Positions 47,601 through 62,600 of a stretch of 64,000 nt of DNA are shown here, piece after piece. The DNA comes from Tyto alba (taxonomy: Eukaryota > Chordata > Aves > Strigiformes > Tytonidae). The DNA lies in NCBI RefSeq assembly GCF_018691265.1, contig NW_024881321.1, forward strand, positions 16,650,698 to 16,714,697. The letters are read 5' to 3'. The number at the start of each line of letters is the position of its first letter. The first letter of the stretch is position 1. Below the pieces are notes generated by a model, which saw nothing but the letters and a program-made list of their open reading frames with translations, was not told the DNA's origin and ran no database searches. Made by a program: the position numbers and the translations under genes.

Positions 47601-50600
47601 AGTCGTTGAACTGGTGCTTGGCAGCCAAATGACTTAATTTGTCCAGTAAAGTAAGCCTCTTGTGTACTCTTCTGTAAAAGTTTTTCACCAGGTTGTGTAA
47701 AAATGGTATCTGTAAATTCTGTTTGATCCAGTTTGAATCTCCATCTCTTTCAGTTGCATCATTTTGCTAACTACAGCGCAGTTGCTATTTAAGAGGGCAG
47801 TTCACTGATGCAACTACTTTCACAGAACTTCATTTAGCAGAAGCCAACTTTCTCATCCTCTGCACCCACCCATTTTTAGCTTAGCTAGTTTTCCGTAAAA
47901 AGTGGTGGGCTTATGCTCAGAGTTTCTTAAAAATTGTGTAGAAAGTGGTAACTTTTTCCTCACAGCACATCTATATAAATTTGTAATTTTTAAGATATGC
48001 AGTTGTTTCTGAAATCCCATTACACTAATTTTTTGGTTTTGGTGTATGAACTTGACAAGAAGCAATGTATGGTTTGAGCTGCTGAGTTACATGAATGTTT
48101 ATTGACCATCAAGCAAGCTAAATAACAGTAACAGTTGAACTTTTGCTACAACCTTCCCCTCATTTGCACTTTCTTATTACCATGGACTGATCTGTTGTTG
48201 GGAAGGCTGTGCAGATATGTTTATCCTTAATACCTGTATCCCATATCATCTTGGTTTGATACTGGGTAATCTATTTTAGGTTTGTTGTGGTTTGGGAATG
48301 TGTCATGATGGTGTAAGTTATGTTTTCTAGGGAAATCACAGTAAAAATATAAAAATTTAAGGGAGAAACTGGGTGTGAATAAATAAAAAAAACAAAACAG
48401 TGTTTCAAATGGTTACCAATTAGTGATGATCAAGGTTATTTTTTTAAGGAAAAAAATATTATTACTTTTTGGGGGGGAAAAGTAAAGTATTTGATTGAAA
48501 TTCAGTTGCTTGGTTTCAGATGTAATCAGACAAGTTCTTAAAGAATCCAGATAGATGAAAACTATAGTCAACGGAAGCTGTAGCTAAGAGACTAAAATAG
48601 TACTTAGTCGCTGCTTTGCGTGCACATTTCTAAAGTTTGGGGGTTTTTCCTAAGGAAGTAGTTTAAGTCTGTTGTACCTCGGAAATTAGAAAGAACCCAC
48701 AAAGCTAACTTCACTGTTTGATTTAATGCAATCCCATTAGAAGCAATGTGATTTCACAGATGAATGTGAAAAAGCTCCTGAAATATTGAAGGAATAGAAT
48801 ACTGCAAGAGAAAAACAATAATGAAGCTGTAAAATAAGGCAATAATAAGCAGTTGGTTCACATCCCAGAAGAAAAAGGCAATTTGTAGTTTTAACTGTAG
48901 CATCTGATAGTTCAATTTGTCATTTGGAATTTGCAGAACATGAACCAAAAAAGTGATTAATTTGGGTTTAATTGGATTGTAGTTTTAAAAACAATCCTTA
49001 AGTTTGTTCATTTTATGTGTAAACTTATGCATAATGAATTGAGAATCTCTTGTTACCATCTTAAAAAAAAATTAAAATAGCAACTATATTTTGGGAAAGC
49101 TTGTATTTTTTTTCAATAAAAAGTAACTTTAAATTTATAGCATATATCCTGTTTTAGCTTATGTTTGTTTTGCAACTAAAGGTAAGGATAAAATTGGAGC
49201 TCTCTTGTTGAGTATAACAAATTCAAACAACTGCAACTTTTAACAAGCATGGTCTGTGAAAAACCTTGGAAAAAACCCCACAACAAACAAAAAATAAACC
49301 CCACTTTTTGGAAAATTTCACTTTTCTGCCGTACTAATAATCTTCCAATCATGTTGCCCACTTGCTTTATTGTGTAAAGCAAACTCCACCTATGTTTACA
49401 TCATAAATTTTCATGGCTTCTGTGTTTTTTTAGAATTGTATGCTGTCAACTGTATGGAATATACCTGGAACTTTTTTGTCTTCTGCTATTTACAGGTAGC
49501 AAAACAGAGACCTGTCTGTCTTCTACGTGGAAGTGTAGTACAGCTTGCTCTTGAATGCTTACTTTATCTGTGCTTTCTTGCTTGTATTTCTTCTTTAATC
49601 ATGTATCAAACAAAGCATTAATGATGGGGGGTATGGAGTAGCTTTTGCATGAAAATACTGCTTAATTATCTATTCTTTTCATCCCCCAAAACAAACATTT
49701 TTAAAGTATCAAGTTAATCTGGGAGCAATAATCTGTGTGTGTGTGGGTGTATATCAAAAAAGTTCTTTCTTCTTTGTTTTGTTTCTGTTTTTTACTACTG
49801 TGGTTTTACTACTGTATTTTCTAGTATTTTTTCTTGTTTAGTAGAAATGCTCTGGAAAAGTTTTATGGATCTGAAAATTAATTGTCTGAAACTATGACAA
49901 TGACCGGAGTTGGGAAAAATAGGAGTATGTGTTATAGATCCTTTTTTTTTTTTTTTTAAATCCTTTTACAAGGCTATTTTTTTTTTCAATATTAATTTAA
50001 CAGAAAAGAGTTTCAGAGGCCTAGTTGCATGATGCAGATGAATCCATATAGCAACATGTTACTGTTGAAAGTGTGTGTGTGGGGTGTGTCACGGTGCTGT
50101 TACCACTTCTTTGCATTGTTCCTGTGCTTGCTCTTGCATTTTTCTTCATGCAGATTCAGCACACTGAACTGTCAGAAAACAAAACTAATCTCTCATCATT
50201 TCTACACACCCCATAAAAATTCATATTGTCTTGCGGGAAGGTAGCAAGTTAAGTTGGTTTATTGCTAAACAGTGCTAAACAGGCTAGTGCTAAACAGGCT
50301 TTTTTTTTCTTCTTTTTACGCTGTTAATCAAATAGGCTCTAGAGTTGGCACAAGTAAGAGGGTGGGAGTAAGTGGTCCATTAGCAGCTGTATTTTTTAAT
50401 TGGGCAGCCTGACTGGGAGCTGCCTTAATTGGATGGAAATGTATATCTTTACCTTTATTGCTCTTTTTTTTTGAATTCTATGCCAAACACAGACATTATT
50501 TCTTAGCTACTGCTGTCAAAGGCTAAAGAAAGACATTGTCTTTGCTTTTACATTTCCACATCCCCCCAGCCCCCACCAAGTTCCTGGTATGCACTAGAAA

Positions 50601-53600
50601 TCATTTGGTGAATTATTGACGTTAAATGTTGAGCTGATTTGGTTTTGGGATTGTAGTTTTGCAATTGCAATTCTGCTAGTCTCAATTTTTAATATATATA
50701 TATATATATATACTGTTCTTCTAGATCCGATTCTATGAAGCAGTCCATTCCTTAAGAAAAGAGCTAAGTGATCTACAGATGAAAAAGGAAAGCCTAACAG
50801 AAGAACTAAGTGGGTACAAATCCCAACTGAAGTGTCTGACAGAGGTCTGTGCACCTTAATTACCTCAGTTAAGGAACTGTGTAAATATATATATCTATTG
50901 CAAAAAACTTATTCTCCAAAGCATTATACTGTATCAGGTATAAAAGCTTTGCTGTATAAAAACTACTGGGAGGATGAAGGGGCAGGGTGGGAGGGAAAAG
51001 GGAAGCATGCTATATATGTACTTGCATAACAGCTAATTTTATGTTATGGTTACCCTGCAAGATTTGCTCATGAGACTGTTCAGGACAGGCTTACCAGCTG
51101 TGTTGTGAGGAACAAGGCTCAAGGTGGGGAAGCTGAGGCAGAAGGTCCATCCAGCAGTAGTTGAAGACACAACGATGATTTAGTGTATAGTTTTTGAGAT
51201 GGTGATGTCTTGGTAGTAATTTGCTTCATCCTTTGTTTTAATTTATAAAAGTGCTGTCTTTTTTTTTTTTTTAAGAATTCTTTGGAGTTGCAAATTTTCT
51301 GCTATGCTTTTTCCACTTCTTGTATTTTAATTTCCCTATATATTTCTATATAAAATAAAAAAGATAATTTGATTTCAGGTAAGATATAAATGCCAGAAGT
51401 AGAGAAACAAATTACCTAAATATATTTAATTTTTATTTTCAAAGAGTAAAGGAGTTGGAACAGTATAAGGAGGATGTTGTTCAAGGTATTTGTGAGTATT
51501 TATAGTATTGTTAGTATGTATACAGCTAGTATGATTTGTATTTTGGCTTAATTCCACATAAATCTGAAGTTGTGAAAAGACTGTTTCAGGTACCCAGAGT
51601 ATATTTATCCAAGTCATGGCTATCAAGGATTTAGATGCCACTGTCATTTTACTACTTCTGATACGATTCTTTATTTACCACCTTTTTTCCTCAAAATCTA
51701 CTTATGGAATAATCAGGTATAAAGATATATTAATTATACAGGATTATCATGTTTAATATTATTTGCTCTTTTCTTTCTGATCGAATTTAAAAAAGTAGTC
51801 AAAAAAATTGTCCATTTGTGTTCTTCAGCATTATTTTGTGTTATCATCTCTGGTCATAATGGAAATTAAATAAAACCTGTTAACTTCAATTTACATGAGC
51901 ACTTTCCTTCATTGTGCATTTAATGTGCTCTAATTTAATAAAATTCTGCAGGAGGGCTTCAGCCTTCTGAGATTTGACTGACATCTGTGTTAATTTTTGC
52001 TGCAGCAATTTAACAGGTTAGTAGATAACAATAATTAAAGTTGTGCTGGAAACATTTTTCTTAGTACGTGGACCTTTATTAAATGTAGAAACTGATAATT
52101 TTGTTCTTTTTGTACCACATGGTGGCAGCATCGACCTTTGCCACTGATTTATTTTTCAAAGTTTGAAGCTTACTGTGCTTTTCTCTTGATGCTGAGAAAG
52201 CACTAGAATGTTGCTTGTGTTGAAATGAGATGGTTCTTTGAATGCTTTTACCCTGTTTGCATAATCAAGCCTAAAATGAGAGACAATTAGTGAGAATAAA
52301 TGCCTCATTTAAAAAAATTATAATCAGGGAAGAGATTCAGATGTTGAAATGTCACAAGAAAAAAAGTCTTACAGTTGTTAATAAAAATGATTCCTTAGGA
52401 TTTCCAGGTTTCAGGTAAGATCACTTACTACACTTCTTCCACATGCACAAAAAACCTTCAAACCCAAGTCTTCACCCTACCTATTACACACAAAGATGAT
52501 GAGTTTTGGATATTTAATGGAATGTGACCAGATATGAGGTATTTTGTGTATGGAGGGACTAAAGAGTTTGTATGTTGTTTCTGGCAAGCTCAGATTTGAC
52601 CTAGTGACTTGGTGAGTGTCACTAACAAGGTACCTCAGGCTGTTTCAGATAATCGGGTAAAGAGGAGCATCATCAATATGTGAGGGTACTTTAGGATCTA
52701 ATGTACTTAGTACACTAAAGCTAGCAAACCTATGTATCTCTTGCAGTTTGTGAAGAAGTGGTTTCAAGGTATAATGCTGGGGTAATTATTTATTTGAGCT
52801 CCTTCGATAAAGTCAAGGTTTATTGAAAGGAAATTTATCAGTAGGAAATAAAGGACAGTTTCATTTAAAGTCTTACTTAAGCTCTTATGCTCTTCTTTTA
52901 CTGTTTTTGTGGTGTTCTAATCATTCTTTATTTCCAGCTATGTGGAACGTAGTTGCTGAAGTTTCTTGCCTGTTATTTAATAACTTACCCTCTTCAAATC
53001 TTTCCTCTGGTTTCCCATCCAATATTCCTTAAGTTTTAAGTTTTCTCCAACAGTTGCAGTATTTCCGTTCTCTACATAGTTTATCAACAAAGCATCAGTG
53101 CTGGGTTTAAAACTTCTTTAGGAAACTACTAATATAGACATTTGAAATACAGTCTTCACTGAAGTTAAGACAATCTTTTTTTTTCTGTGAGAATAAACAG
53201 CTTCCAATAAGCATTTATTTTTTTCATCTCTTGCAGATAATTAAGGCTCTTCCTAATGCATTTCAGCGTGGTTTTTTCTTCTTCTTTGTGAAACATGGAA
53301 AGGAACTAGAATACATACTTAGTCCACATCTTTCTATTAGCTACTAATGGTTTGGGGGAGGATAATTTTGCTGGCTTTTCTGGATGTTCATGGCTGAATA
53401 GGTCTGAGTAAATTTTATACATAGAAATGTTCACCCAGAAATAAAGGTATGAGAAGTATGAGAGAATTAGGTATAGACTCACAGGAAAGTCATATCTAGC
53501 CTACAAAGAATTGAAAAAGTTTAAAGGAAAATCTGAACTTGTGTAATATGTTATGCCAACTCTAGGAAAATTTAAATGTTGAATTAATTCAACAAGACAA

Positions 53601-56600
53601 CCATTGCCTAACATCAGCTATGTTATTTTGTGACAGGATGGTTGTAGTCCTTTAATTTGGTCAAAGGAAATGAGCTCTAATTTTACTGTTCCTGTTTTGG
53701 AGTGTGAACACAGGACACTTAGATTGTTTTCTCTGCTCATGAGCCTTTATCTACTCTTTAGTGAAAAAGAAAACAACACAGTTCTATTCTCTGAATGCTC
53801 TTACAATGAGATGATATGGCTGAATATCAGTTATATAAAGTCAGGTCTTCAAGCCCACTAAATCTTTTCTTTCCTACATACTACAATATTATTTTTTTGG
53901 GGGGGGTATGGCTAACCCCCACCAAACAAAACTTATTGTTGGCACAACAGACCTAGCCTGGCGTGAAAGTGGGTGCAGTAGCCTGGTATGGTGGCCTATC
54001 AGCCAACTGAGTTTATAAGCATCCAACTGTACCAGCTAGGAAGCTTCGTTCTGTAAAAATTGAACTGTCATCATAGCTTTGTAGAAACTAATTTTCTGAG
54101 ACTTGACAAATCCACCTGTTCTTTATCTCTAGACAATTCATTAATTCATTTTTATTAGAAAAACTTTTATTTCTGATGCTAAGGCATAAGACATCTTTGA
54201 AATGTTTATCACCTGTATTTGTACTCAGTATTGTCGTTGTTTGAGCCTGGTCAGCAGCTAAATGCCCAGCAGCTGCTCACCCACCCTCCCCCCACTTGGG
54301 AATGGGGAGGGAATCGGAGGGGCAAAGGGAGACTCGCAGGTTGAGAGAAAAACAGCTTAATAACAGTAACAGAACAACACGCTGACAGCAGTATCTGCAG
54401 GTAATGTACCATACAGCTGCTCACCACCCACCAACTGACACCCACCTGCTCCCAGCCAGCCATCCCCAACACAAAGGCCCCACAGCAACACTCCCAGAAG
54501 TGAGAGCCCCTCCAGGCCCACTCCTGCCTTTATATAGTGAGCACAATGTCACATGACATGGACCATCAGCCAATCGGGGCCCAGCCCTCCAGCTGTGCTC
54601 CCCCCGCCCCCGCACACAGGTGAGGGCACTGGGCCCTGGGGAGCCCCTGGGGTCTCAGGGGGCTGCAGCTCCTCCTGCTGCCAGACCAACGGGAGCTCTA
54701 GGCCAGCCCCAAACAGGGCAATTTATAAAAATATACTTTGTTAGTTCAGAAGGGGCATAAGGTTCTAAGTGTGTATCAGCTTCTATTGGCCCTCATTTAA
54801 TTCTTAGTAGGCTGAGGAGTAAGGCCGTTAAAACTCTACAACTTTGTAACAAAGTTCTCTTCTAATTGTTGCTGCTCTGAATTAGCATTTAATCAAAGCC
54901 TGCTGAATCTGTAACACAGACCCAGTAGGGTGGTGAGATGCTTCTGACAACTTGTAGCAGAGAACTGTGTGAAGACTGATTTCTAGCACTGGAACGTAAT
55001 CTGATAAACACAGCTAGTGTCAAAAGGTCTTTGTCACACTGACCACTTCAAAATCAAAAAGATATAAGTGGTTCAGCAGTACTACCATTAAGTTACTGGC
55101 TCTCTGTACACAATTCTTAAAACTGTGATTGAGACCAGTGTGGTTCCTCTGAGTCTAGGTGCAGCAGCAACAGACTGGGGAGAGGTGGTAGAAGGGGTAA
55201 AAATAATGTTCTTGTATTGCAGTGCTGACTGATCTGTTACCAAATGTATAGTACTGACTCATTTCAGTCCTTCTTTTACAGTACTCAGTACTTCAAGTAC
55301 AGATAATGTTGGCACTACCACCTTTGGAGGTACAGATAGAGAAGACAACCCAGATATAGTGTTGTATTACTAGGAGCTTCCCAGAATCAAACCCAACTAC
55401 TCATGTGTGTGTTCCCATGCTGAACATCAGTGTACTAATTTCAGAGTTGTTTGCTTCCAAAGTGGTTAGAATCTTCCCTCAAACAGATGTGATTTGCTAC
55501 TTGCATGTTTCTCTTAAGGCTAGGACAGAGTCTGAGAAGGAAATTCTGATTTTATTTGTAGCTCTAGAAGATTAAGGATTACTTTCTTCTTCTGGCTATG
55601 AGTTTCTTGGCAATGTTTTCCTGGAATTTGGTCTTGATATGGTTTTATCAGGGCTTCATTTGTTTAGTTATTTTTTTTTCTGTAAAGTTGCCTTCAGGAC
55701 TTGCGATCAAATTTATAGTATGACAGTTATCTAAAAGCTATGGTTAGCCTACAGTCAAAGCTGGATCTGTGTAAGACAAAGATCTCAATTCTAAGACCTC
55801 ATCTCTGAATCGGGATTAGTAGCTGTCAGGTTTTGCCAGACATACCTAACAATTTTGTCTGTGATACTGTTTCCCTGCTGGAGGAAAAACATTTCTATAG
55901 TCTTCAAAGAATGAACTAAGCTATTGCACTCAAAGGAACCATTGGGGCTAGCTGTACCTGAATGTTGTAAAATCTAGGCTATTGTTGCTACTCTGGGAGA
56001 ACTGCATTCCCTAAGATTTCTTCTGAAGTTTGCACATCTGTAATTAAAGACTTCACTCTAGGACCCTTCCCCACCTCCCTCTGACACCAATTCTTTTGAG
56101 CAGTGCTTTGATTACTTGGTCTTCACATCTCTCTCTAGAAAGGACGGATGAAGCCTTAGTCTTATGTGAGATATGTGCCTTCTTTCTTTCATTATTGTTA
56201 ATATTTATCTCATTCAGGAAAAGAGCTGCAAAGGAAAACATATTAGCAATAACTAATAGCCTGGGACAGCAGTTTAGCATTTCTGAGACTTAAGAAAACT
56301 TAGGTATGGATGAAAGTTCCCCTTTCTATCCAGTGTCTTTATACTTCTTTTAGTATATAGCTATGACTCATATAGACTGCTAGTTGTTCACAAGTACCAA
56401 ATGGCTTAATTCTGGTCTCTAATGCAATGATCTCAAGGATTTTTTTCACCTGAGAATGTATCACTGAAGATTCTAGTCAGCTCACATCCAGAGAGCAAGA
56501 GCTTTTTATTCCCCCCCCCCCCCCCCCCCCTTCTTCTGCATTAGAAGTACTTATGCCAGAGCTTTTCTTTCCTACCTTTCTTGCACAGCTTCCCTATTTT

Positions 56601-59600
56601 GGAAGTAGCTCAACACTTCTGTTTATTATTTTAGTGGCACATAGTGCCCCATCTACAGTCCTTGGCAGATTACCAATTTCATATGAACATACTAAGAGAG
56701 ATGTTTTATTCATTCAGTGATGTATATTCTGATATTTAGGCAGTTGTATTCAATAAATAATGTATTGAACAATAATTTTTGAATGCATACTATGTAAACA
56801 GATTGAAGCAAAATGTCATCTTTACTAAGTAGCAGCACCTTGTCCAAATAACTTGAGGGAATTGGTTTTCACATCATGATAGTATAGTAGCTTTATGTTT
56901 GACTGGGGCCTATAGGTACCTTAGGATATGAACAGAAAGTGGTGGCTTGTGTAACTGATCCTTCAAAGATGAAGTTCTTGTAAATAATGTTAAAAGAAGG
57001 ATCACTTTTTTCCACAGGCTTATCTGTAGACAGTATGAAGAAGTCATGCTACTTCTGCTTGATTGGCTGGTTAATGTTTTCCCTGCATTTCTGTTGTTTA
57101 TCTTCTTATCCCCAAAAGCTTTTTGAAAGATCAACTAATCCCTACCATGTATTATGTGTCACTAACTTTGTTCAAAAAGTATGTCACCCAGATTTTGTAC
57201 GTGAAATTTAGATAGCAGTCACTGAAACAAACACCTATAAGCTGCTATTCATTCTAAATGGAAGATAACAGTGAAGCTCAATGTCATAAAACTGAGGTTT
57301 GTCATTAGATCTTTAGTTTCTCTACCAGTTTGGATTTTAAATGGTGCAGGTCAGGCAAGTTCAGAATCTTCTTGCTTGAAACATCCAACTGTCCACAGTG
57401 TTTGTAAACAAATGAAAGTGCTTCTTGGTAGGGACTGCTTCACATGCTCTGTAGAAACCACCTGTACTGGTTATTACTGTGTCTCTTGGACAGCTATGTT
57501 AACAATTTCTTTAGGCATTGTTTGCATACCCATCTCACACAGGACAGGTTTGTTGTTTTAACCACCTCTTCTGTCTGAGTTGCTACTCTCTGCAGTAGCA
57601 AAAATTAATAAGCTGAAGAAAAGTCATGCGTTGTTGGCAGGATCATCGCAATCATGTTCCATGTGAGTATGTACTGGTTTTCCTTTAATTTTTTTAAGGT
57701 TTGTGGGCTTCCTTAAGTTATTTTTATTTACTGGAGTTATTCTTAGGACCTCATGTCCTTGAAAGTGCTCTGTATCTTGATCCTTTTAAAAGCCCCGTTT
57801 TTGCTTCAGCAGGACAAAGCTGTTCATCAAGACTTCTGAGCTATCTCTTGAAGATAAATTGAAAGATAAAGCTGTTCCATTGCAGAGATCTTACAGTTCA
57901 GCGTATACAGACATTGTTATAAGCTAAATTAACTTCATCACATGCAAAGCAAGGCTTATTCTTCCTAAGCACAGACAGCTTAATTGTATGTCTTTAAGAT
58001 TCATTACTATAGAAGTCCAGAAGCTTGTGCATCTGCTACCTGAAGATATGTATACCATATAGGGGTTTTTCTGTATTAGCCTATAGAGTGTTTATTAGCT
58101 TGCTACGTCACATTTCTTCCTGTGATTAAAATACAACTTTGACTCCTAAAAGATTAGGTAGTTGGAAAACAGTGACCTATGCAGTAGAATTAATATTTTT
58201 TCAAGAACTATAGTAAATCTTAAAAAAAAAAACCCCACCCCAGACCAACAAAAACAAACCAACCCAAACAAACAAACAAAAAAACCCCCAAAACAACAAA
58301 AAAAAATCCAACCGCCCCCACAAAGCAACTCCCCTTTCTTTAATTACCTACTTAACAGATTGATATTTTAGGTATGTCTTAGTATGACTTTTCAAAAGTA
58401 GAATTTAACTTCCCTCCCCCTTCTCCAGAGTTATCATGTTGTTACATGACATTAACAACTGTTTTGTTAAATAAAATTCAAAACCTAGTTTAGGTCTCGG
58501 GTATTAGAAGAAACTAATTTTGTGGATATTTAACTGTTCTTTTAATTGATGCTTTAGAGCTTTTTATAGCAAATTTAATTTTATACTTTTGGTAGTTGCC
58601 TTAAAGCTGCTAAATGTGTAATACTGTAGGAGCTTCAATAGCCCACTCTGTGAAGGATGCATGAATTCCAGCATGGTATTAGCAGCAGAACAGCACAGGA
58701 TACCCACAGAGGAATTGGATCCAAACTTAATCTTTCAATTTGCACCTAAAAGTTAAGTGCCCTTACCACCATTTCCTATTGCAAGATTAGTCATGTTTGC
58801 ACTGTGTAACAGGGTACTTGCACCTGTATTTTATATATTTGAAACTCTAGGTAACTTGTAGGCAACACCTTTAAAAACATCTGACAGAGGCTTTATCATT
58901 ATGATAATGCCGTCTTATTAAATGATGGCATGCTAATTGGTTTAAGAAGAAAGTGTTCTATAGTGTTAATTTGCTTAATGCATATCTATTAATTAGGGTA
59001 AACATAAACATAAGCCATATATACCAGTATGTTAGGACGAATAATAATCGTGTCTTTAGATGACGTGTTCTTAATGATATACCATCCAAAATCCTGATGA
59101 AAACTTTCTCAGTGGTGTGATTTTTCTGATTGTGATATAATGGGATTTTAGTGAAAGTGGAAATTACTAGATTTGTGAAATACAAACCAAAAAAATCCTT
59201 ATTTATCAACAGAATAGTTAGAGTATGTTTAGTAGCTTAGGAAGCTTGTCTGTAGTATCTTACAAGTATTTAGGTGTGCGTTTTCAAGCAGGCATTCTGT
59301 CAGTCTTGCAGTTTATGGTGCCTATGAATTTGATCAGAGTATTCTTTGTGTCTTTCCATCCTTATCCTAGAGTATTATCCCTGTGTTCATTCCTCCTAGG
59401 AAGATGTATTAGGATTCATCCACTTCATACACGCTGTTGTCCTATACTTTTCTTGTCTATTATAAACTAGCTAGACACAATTACTGTCCTCTTATAACTT
59501 TAAAGCATAGCTTTCAATTTATTTTGAAAAATTATGCACTCATACAATGTCCCTCACTGCAAAATGAATTTAATTTGCAGTGGCTAAATAGTTAATTTAG

Positions 59601-62600
59601 TAGTCACGTCTTAAGGCAGTCATTTAGTTTTGTGTTCACATTCAATTAATAACATTGTGATGTCCATTTGGTATAACCAGGTGGAGTTATTGTTTATCAA
59701 GCATCCATTATCAAGCTTACCATTTATCAACCATAGCAGAGTATGAAAAAAAAAAAAAATAGATGCCCAGGGGGTATTTTCAAATTTTGAACAAGTAACT
59801 CTTGCTGTCCATCAGTTTTCCCTAGTATAGGTGGATGAACATTATTTTTGGTTGGTTTTGTGAAGAAAGTACTTAGTACTACAGCATTTAAGACAAGCAA
59901 GTAAGGCAAGTTTCTGAAAATAAATACCAACTTTGTAGAAAAATGTGAGAAATGGAGTTTAGTTTGGTACAAAGGCCTGCTACTCCTGCGGGGGGTGTGA
60001 GAGGGATGAGTGTGATCATTATAAAATCTGCTTGTTGTCAAAATGAATAACCAGTGTTTTAAAAGACAAATGCTTTCTGTGTGTTCTTTCTTTGGCTCAT
60101 TTTTTCTAATTCCCAAAGTATTCTCTCAAAGTGTATGAGGAGGAAAAAGAAGAGAAAATTGAAATTAATGCTGATAGACCATTAAATAAGCAACTTTTTT
60201 CTTTTTTTTGCTTCCTCTACCAAAGTTTTGGACCATATACTTCAGCAAACATAAGTTACCAGATACAATTTGGGAGTAACTGGCTGAAATTTTTCATATA
60301 ATGACAGAAGTTGCTGAACTTTCTGAACAACCAATCCTCTTACTTGCTGGTCCATTTGAGAAAAAGAATCTTCACAAGGAAACTTGTTTGAAAATGTTGT
60401 AAAGGTGATGTGACTTTTGTGCTGATACTTAGGTTTGTAGACCACCAGCTGTATATATGAAGGTTACTGGTCTTGGAAGTTGTACTAATGGACAAATGTC
60501 TTAGGAAAAATAGGTACATTAATCAATTATTTAGAATAAGAAAAAAATAAGTGTCAGTATAGCTGGTTACTTTGTGATGTGTGCTAGATTTCAAAATACT
60601 GAAACAAATGAAAATACTACCACCTGAATATTCATAAGAGGTTTTCACAAAACTTAGTTGGCTTTAAGTAAATATCAGTGTATCTGTGATAATTTCAAAA
60701 TGTCTTGCCTTCTAGAGCTATGAAGATGAGAGGAGGAATCGGTCAGAGCTTGAGGTTAGATGCCAGCGTTTAACATTGGAACTAGCTGATACCAAGCAGA
60801 TGATTCAGCGAGGTGATTACAGGCAAGAGAACTATGATAAAGTAAAATGGTAGGTATCTCTATAGTTCAAGTGTTCTACTAACATATAAATGCTAATAGA
60901 TAAACTTGAACCTTGATTGACTAGAGTTTTTCATTTTTTTTGATTATGCACACCACAGATATTTTTTTCTTACCTCAATCCACTAATGGTTCAATTATCT
61001 CCAGTAGTCTATTGCAGTCATAAGATGAACAACATTTTGAAATCTGATGCATCAAATTATCTTCCTAAAAGTTTATATATAGGGATTTACGGTATTTTCA
61101 GAAGAACCTACCAGTCTCATTGCAACTAAAGAAGTGGGAGTTGTTGATGCCAAGCATCTTAGAACAAGTACTCCTTTTTTCCTAGTTTAAAAGCAATGAT
61201 CTAACAAAAGGCCTGATGCTCTAATGGATTATGCTTACACAATGAATTAAGAGGTTAGGACCTTGGGAATTAATATTTCCAACTTAAGATATCCTTGTAA
61301 CCATAAATTTGAAAGGGCTGTTATGAGAACTGTTTGTCAGAGAATTTTAGGATTATCTTAGTGAATTGGCATAATTGCAGGAAGTTCCAGTGTCTGTTTT
61401 CATTTTTGAAGTGCAGATTTTTACAGTTCTAGCCTATGCTTTAAATGCCCATCTTGTAACCAACAATTGCAAAATAATGAAAATGGACTTCTTATAAATA
61501 CACTCATAGACCTATACTTCACAGTCCAGCTTCCAAATGGCTTTTTCATTGTGCTTGCAAGTACAAAAAATCTGGTCTTTGCAACATTTGTTGGGAAATG
61601 GATTAAAAAATGGGGATTATGAATAGAAAACACCCTGTCAGCTCCTTAGTTGTTCATACCAAATAAACTTGGGCACCGTTACTGACACAAATGACTTTTC
61701 CACTAAGTCATTGAAGGAGAGTCTGTCTTCTGGATAAGTGTTCACAGCTATATGTACTAAAACAACCTTTGAATCTATCTGGAAGCTTGTTGCAAATAGG
61801 ATGGATTGATGCTATGGTTTGCTTCCCGTGTGCAACTGCATTTTAATAAGTGGATTGTAATAACGTTCATGTGAATGGCCCCACTGTTTAACAGTGTACA
61901 TTTAAAATAGTCTTGAGTTGAAAAAGGCATGAATGAACGTGCCAAAACTATATTTGAGAGAGTAGGTTGTATTCATCGGGGTAGGCACAGTCGAAGGGGA
62001 GGAGAGAGCACTGTTGGCATGACTGAATGAGAATATTTGGGAGCATTGCAGGAGTTAATCACTTCCAGGCTTGTTTCTGCCTTTAGAAATTCTATGTCAA
62101 ATCTTCTAGTTCTGGTGTACTACAAGTTATCTCAGTTTTAAGGCATGCTATGCTTAATATAAAACTGGTTAGTTTTTTTCCAAACAGCAAACTCATACTG
62201 GCTCATTCATTTCACTGTTCTGACAGGGTCAGATAGAGTGGAGGCATAGAGCTGCTTCTTTGTGCACATGGAAAGTGCTCTTATTCAGGACACCAAAATA
62301 ATTTTTGCAGCTGTGTCGTGTGTATTTTAAACATAAGAGTAGTAGTACCACCCCCTCCAGTATCAGGGGACTGTATACAAGGGAGAGTAGCAACTGAGAA
62401 CAAGTATACATTGCCTTCTGTTTGGTTAGGAAGATGGGAATGAGTTTGCTTTGCTTTTTTATGAGACTTCAGTGTCTGCAAAAAGATTCAAGAGAATGTC
62501 ATGGGAAATAGCATGAAAAGCTTGATAAAGCTAAAAGGATGGATAAGGGTACTAACAGCTCATAGCTAAGGAGAAATGTATAGCCCAAAGTTACACTAAA

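Larger units (their letters stand above)
50845..60715 (+). other. PIBF1 large intron (9.9 kb)
   Basis: Holds the antisense LTR at 54.2-54.7 kb, a 20-C run (56511-56530) and an A/C-rich tract (58221-58322). I found no exon matching PIBF1 between residues 224 and 225 of the deduced protein, as expected, since the flanking exons join directly in the human protein. Confidence 0.7.

Noticed and set aside
57271..57561. 96-codon open frame in the large PIBF1 intron
   Set aside because: No homology recognised, no splice context, and composition typical of chance frames in AT-rich DNA.
58146..58371. Open frames at the A/C tract
   Set aside because: Low-complexity composition only.
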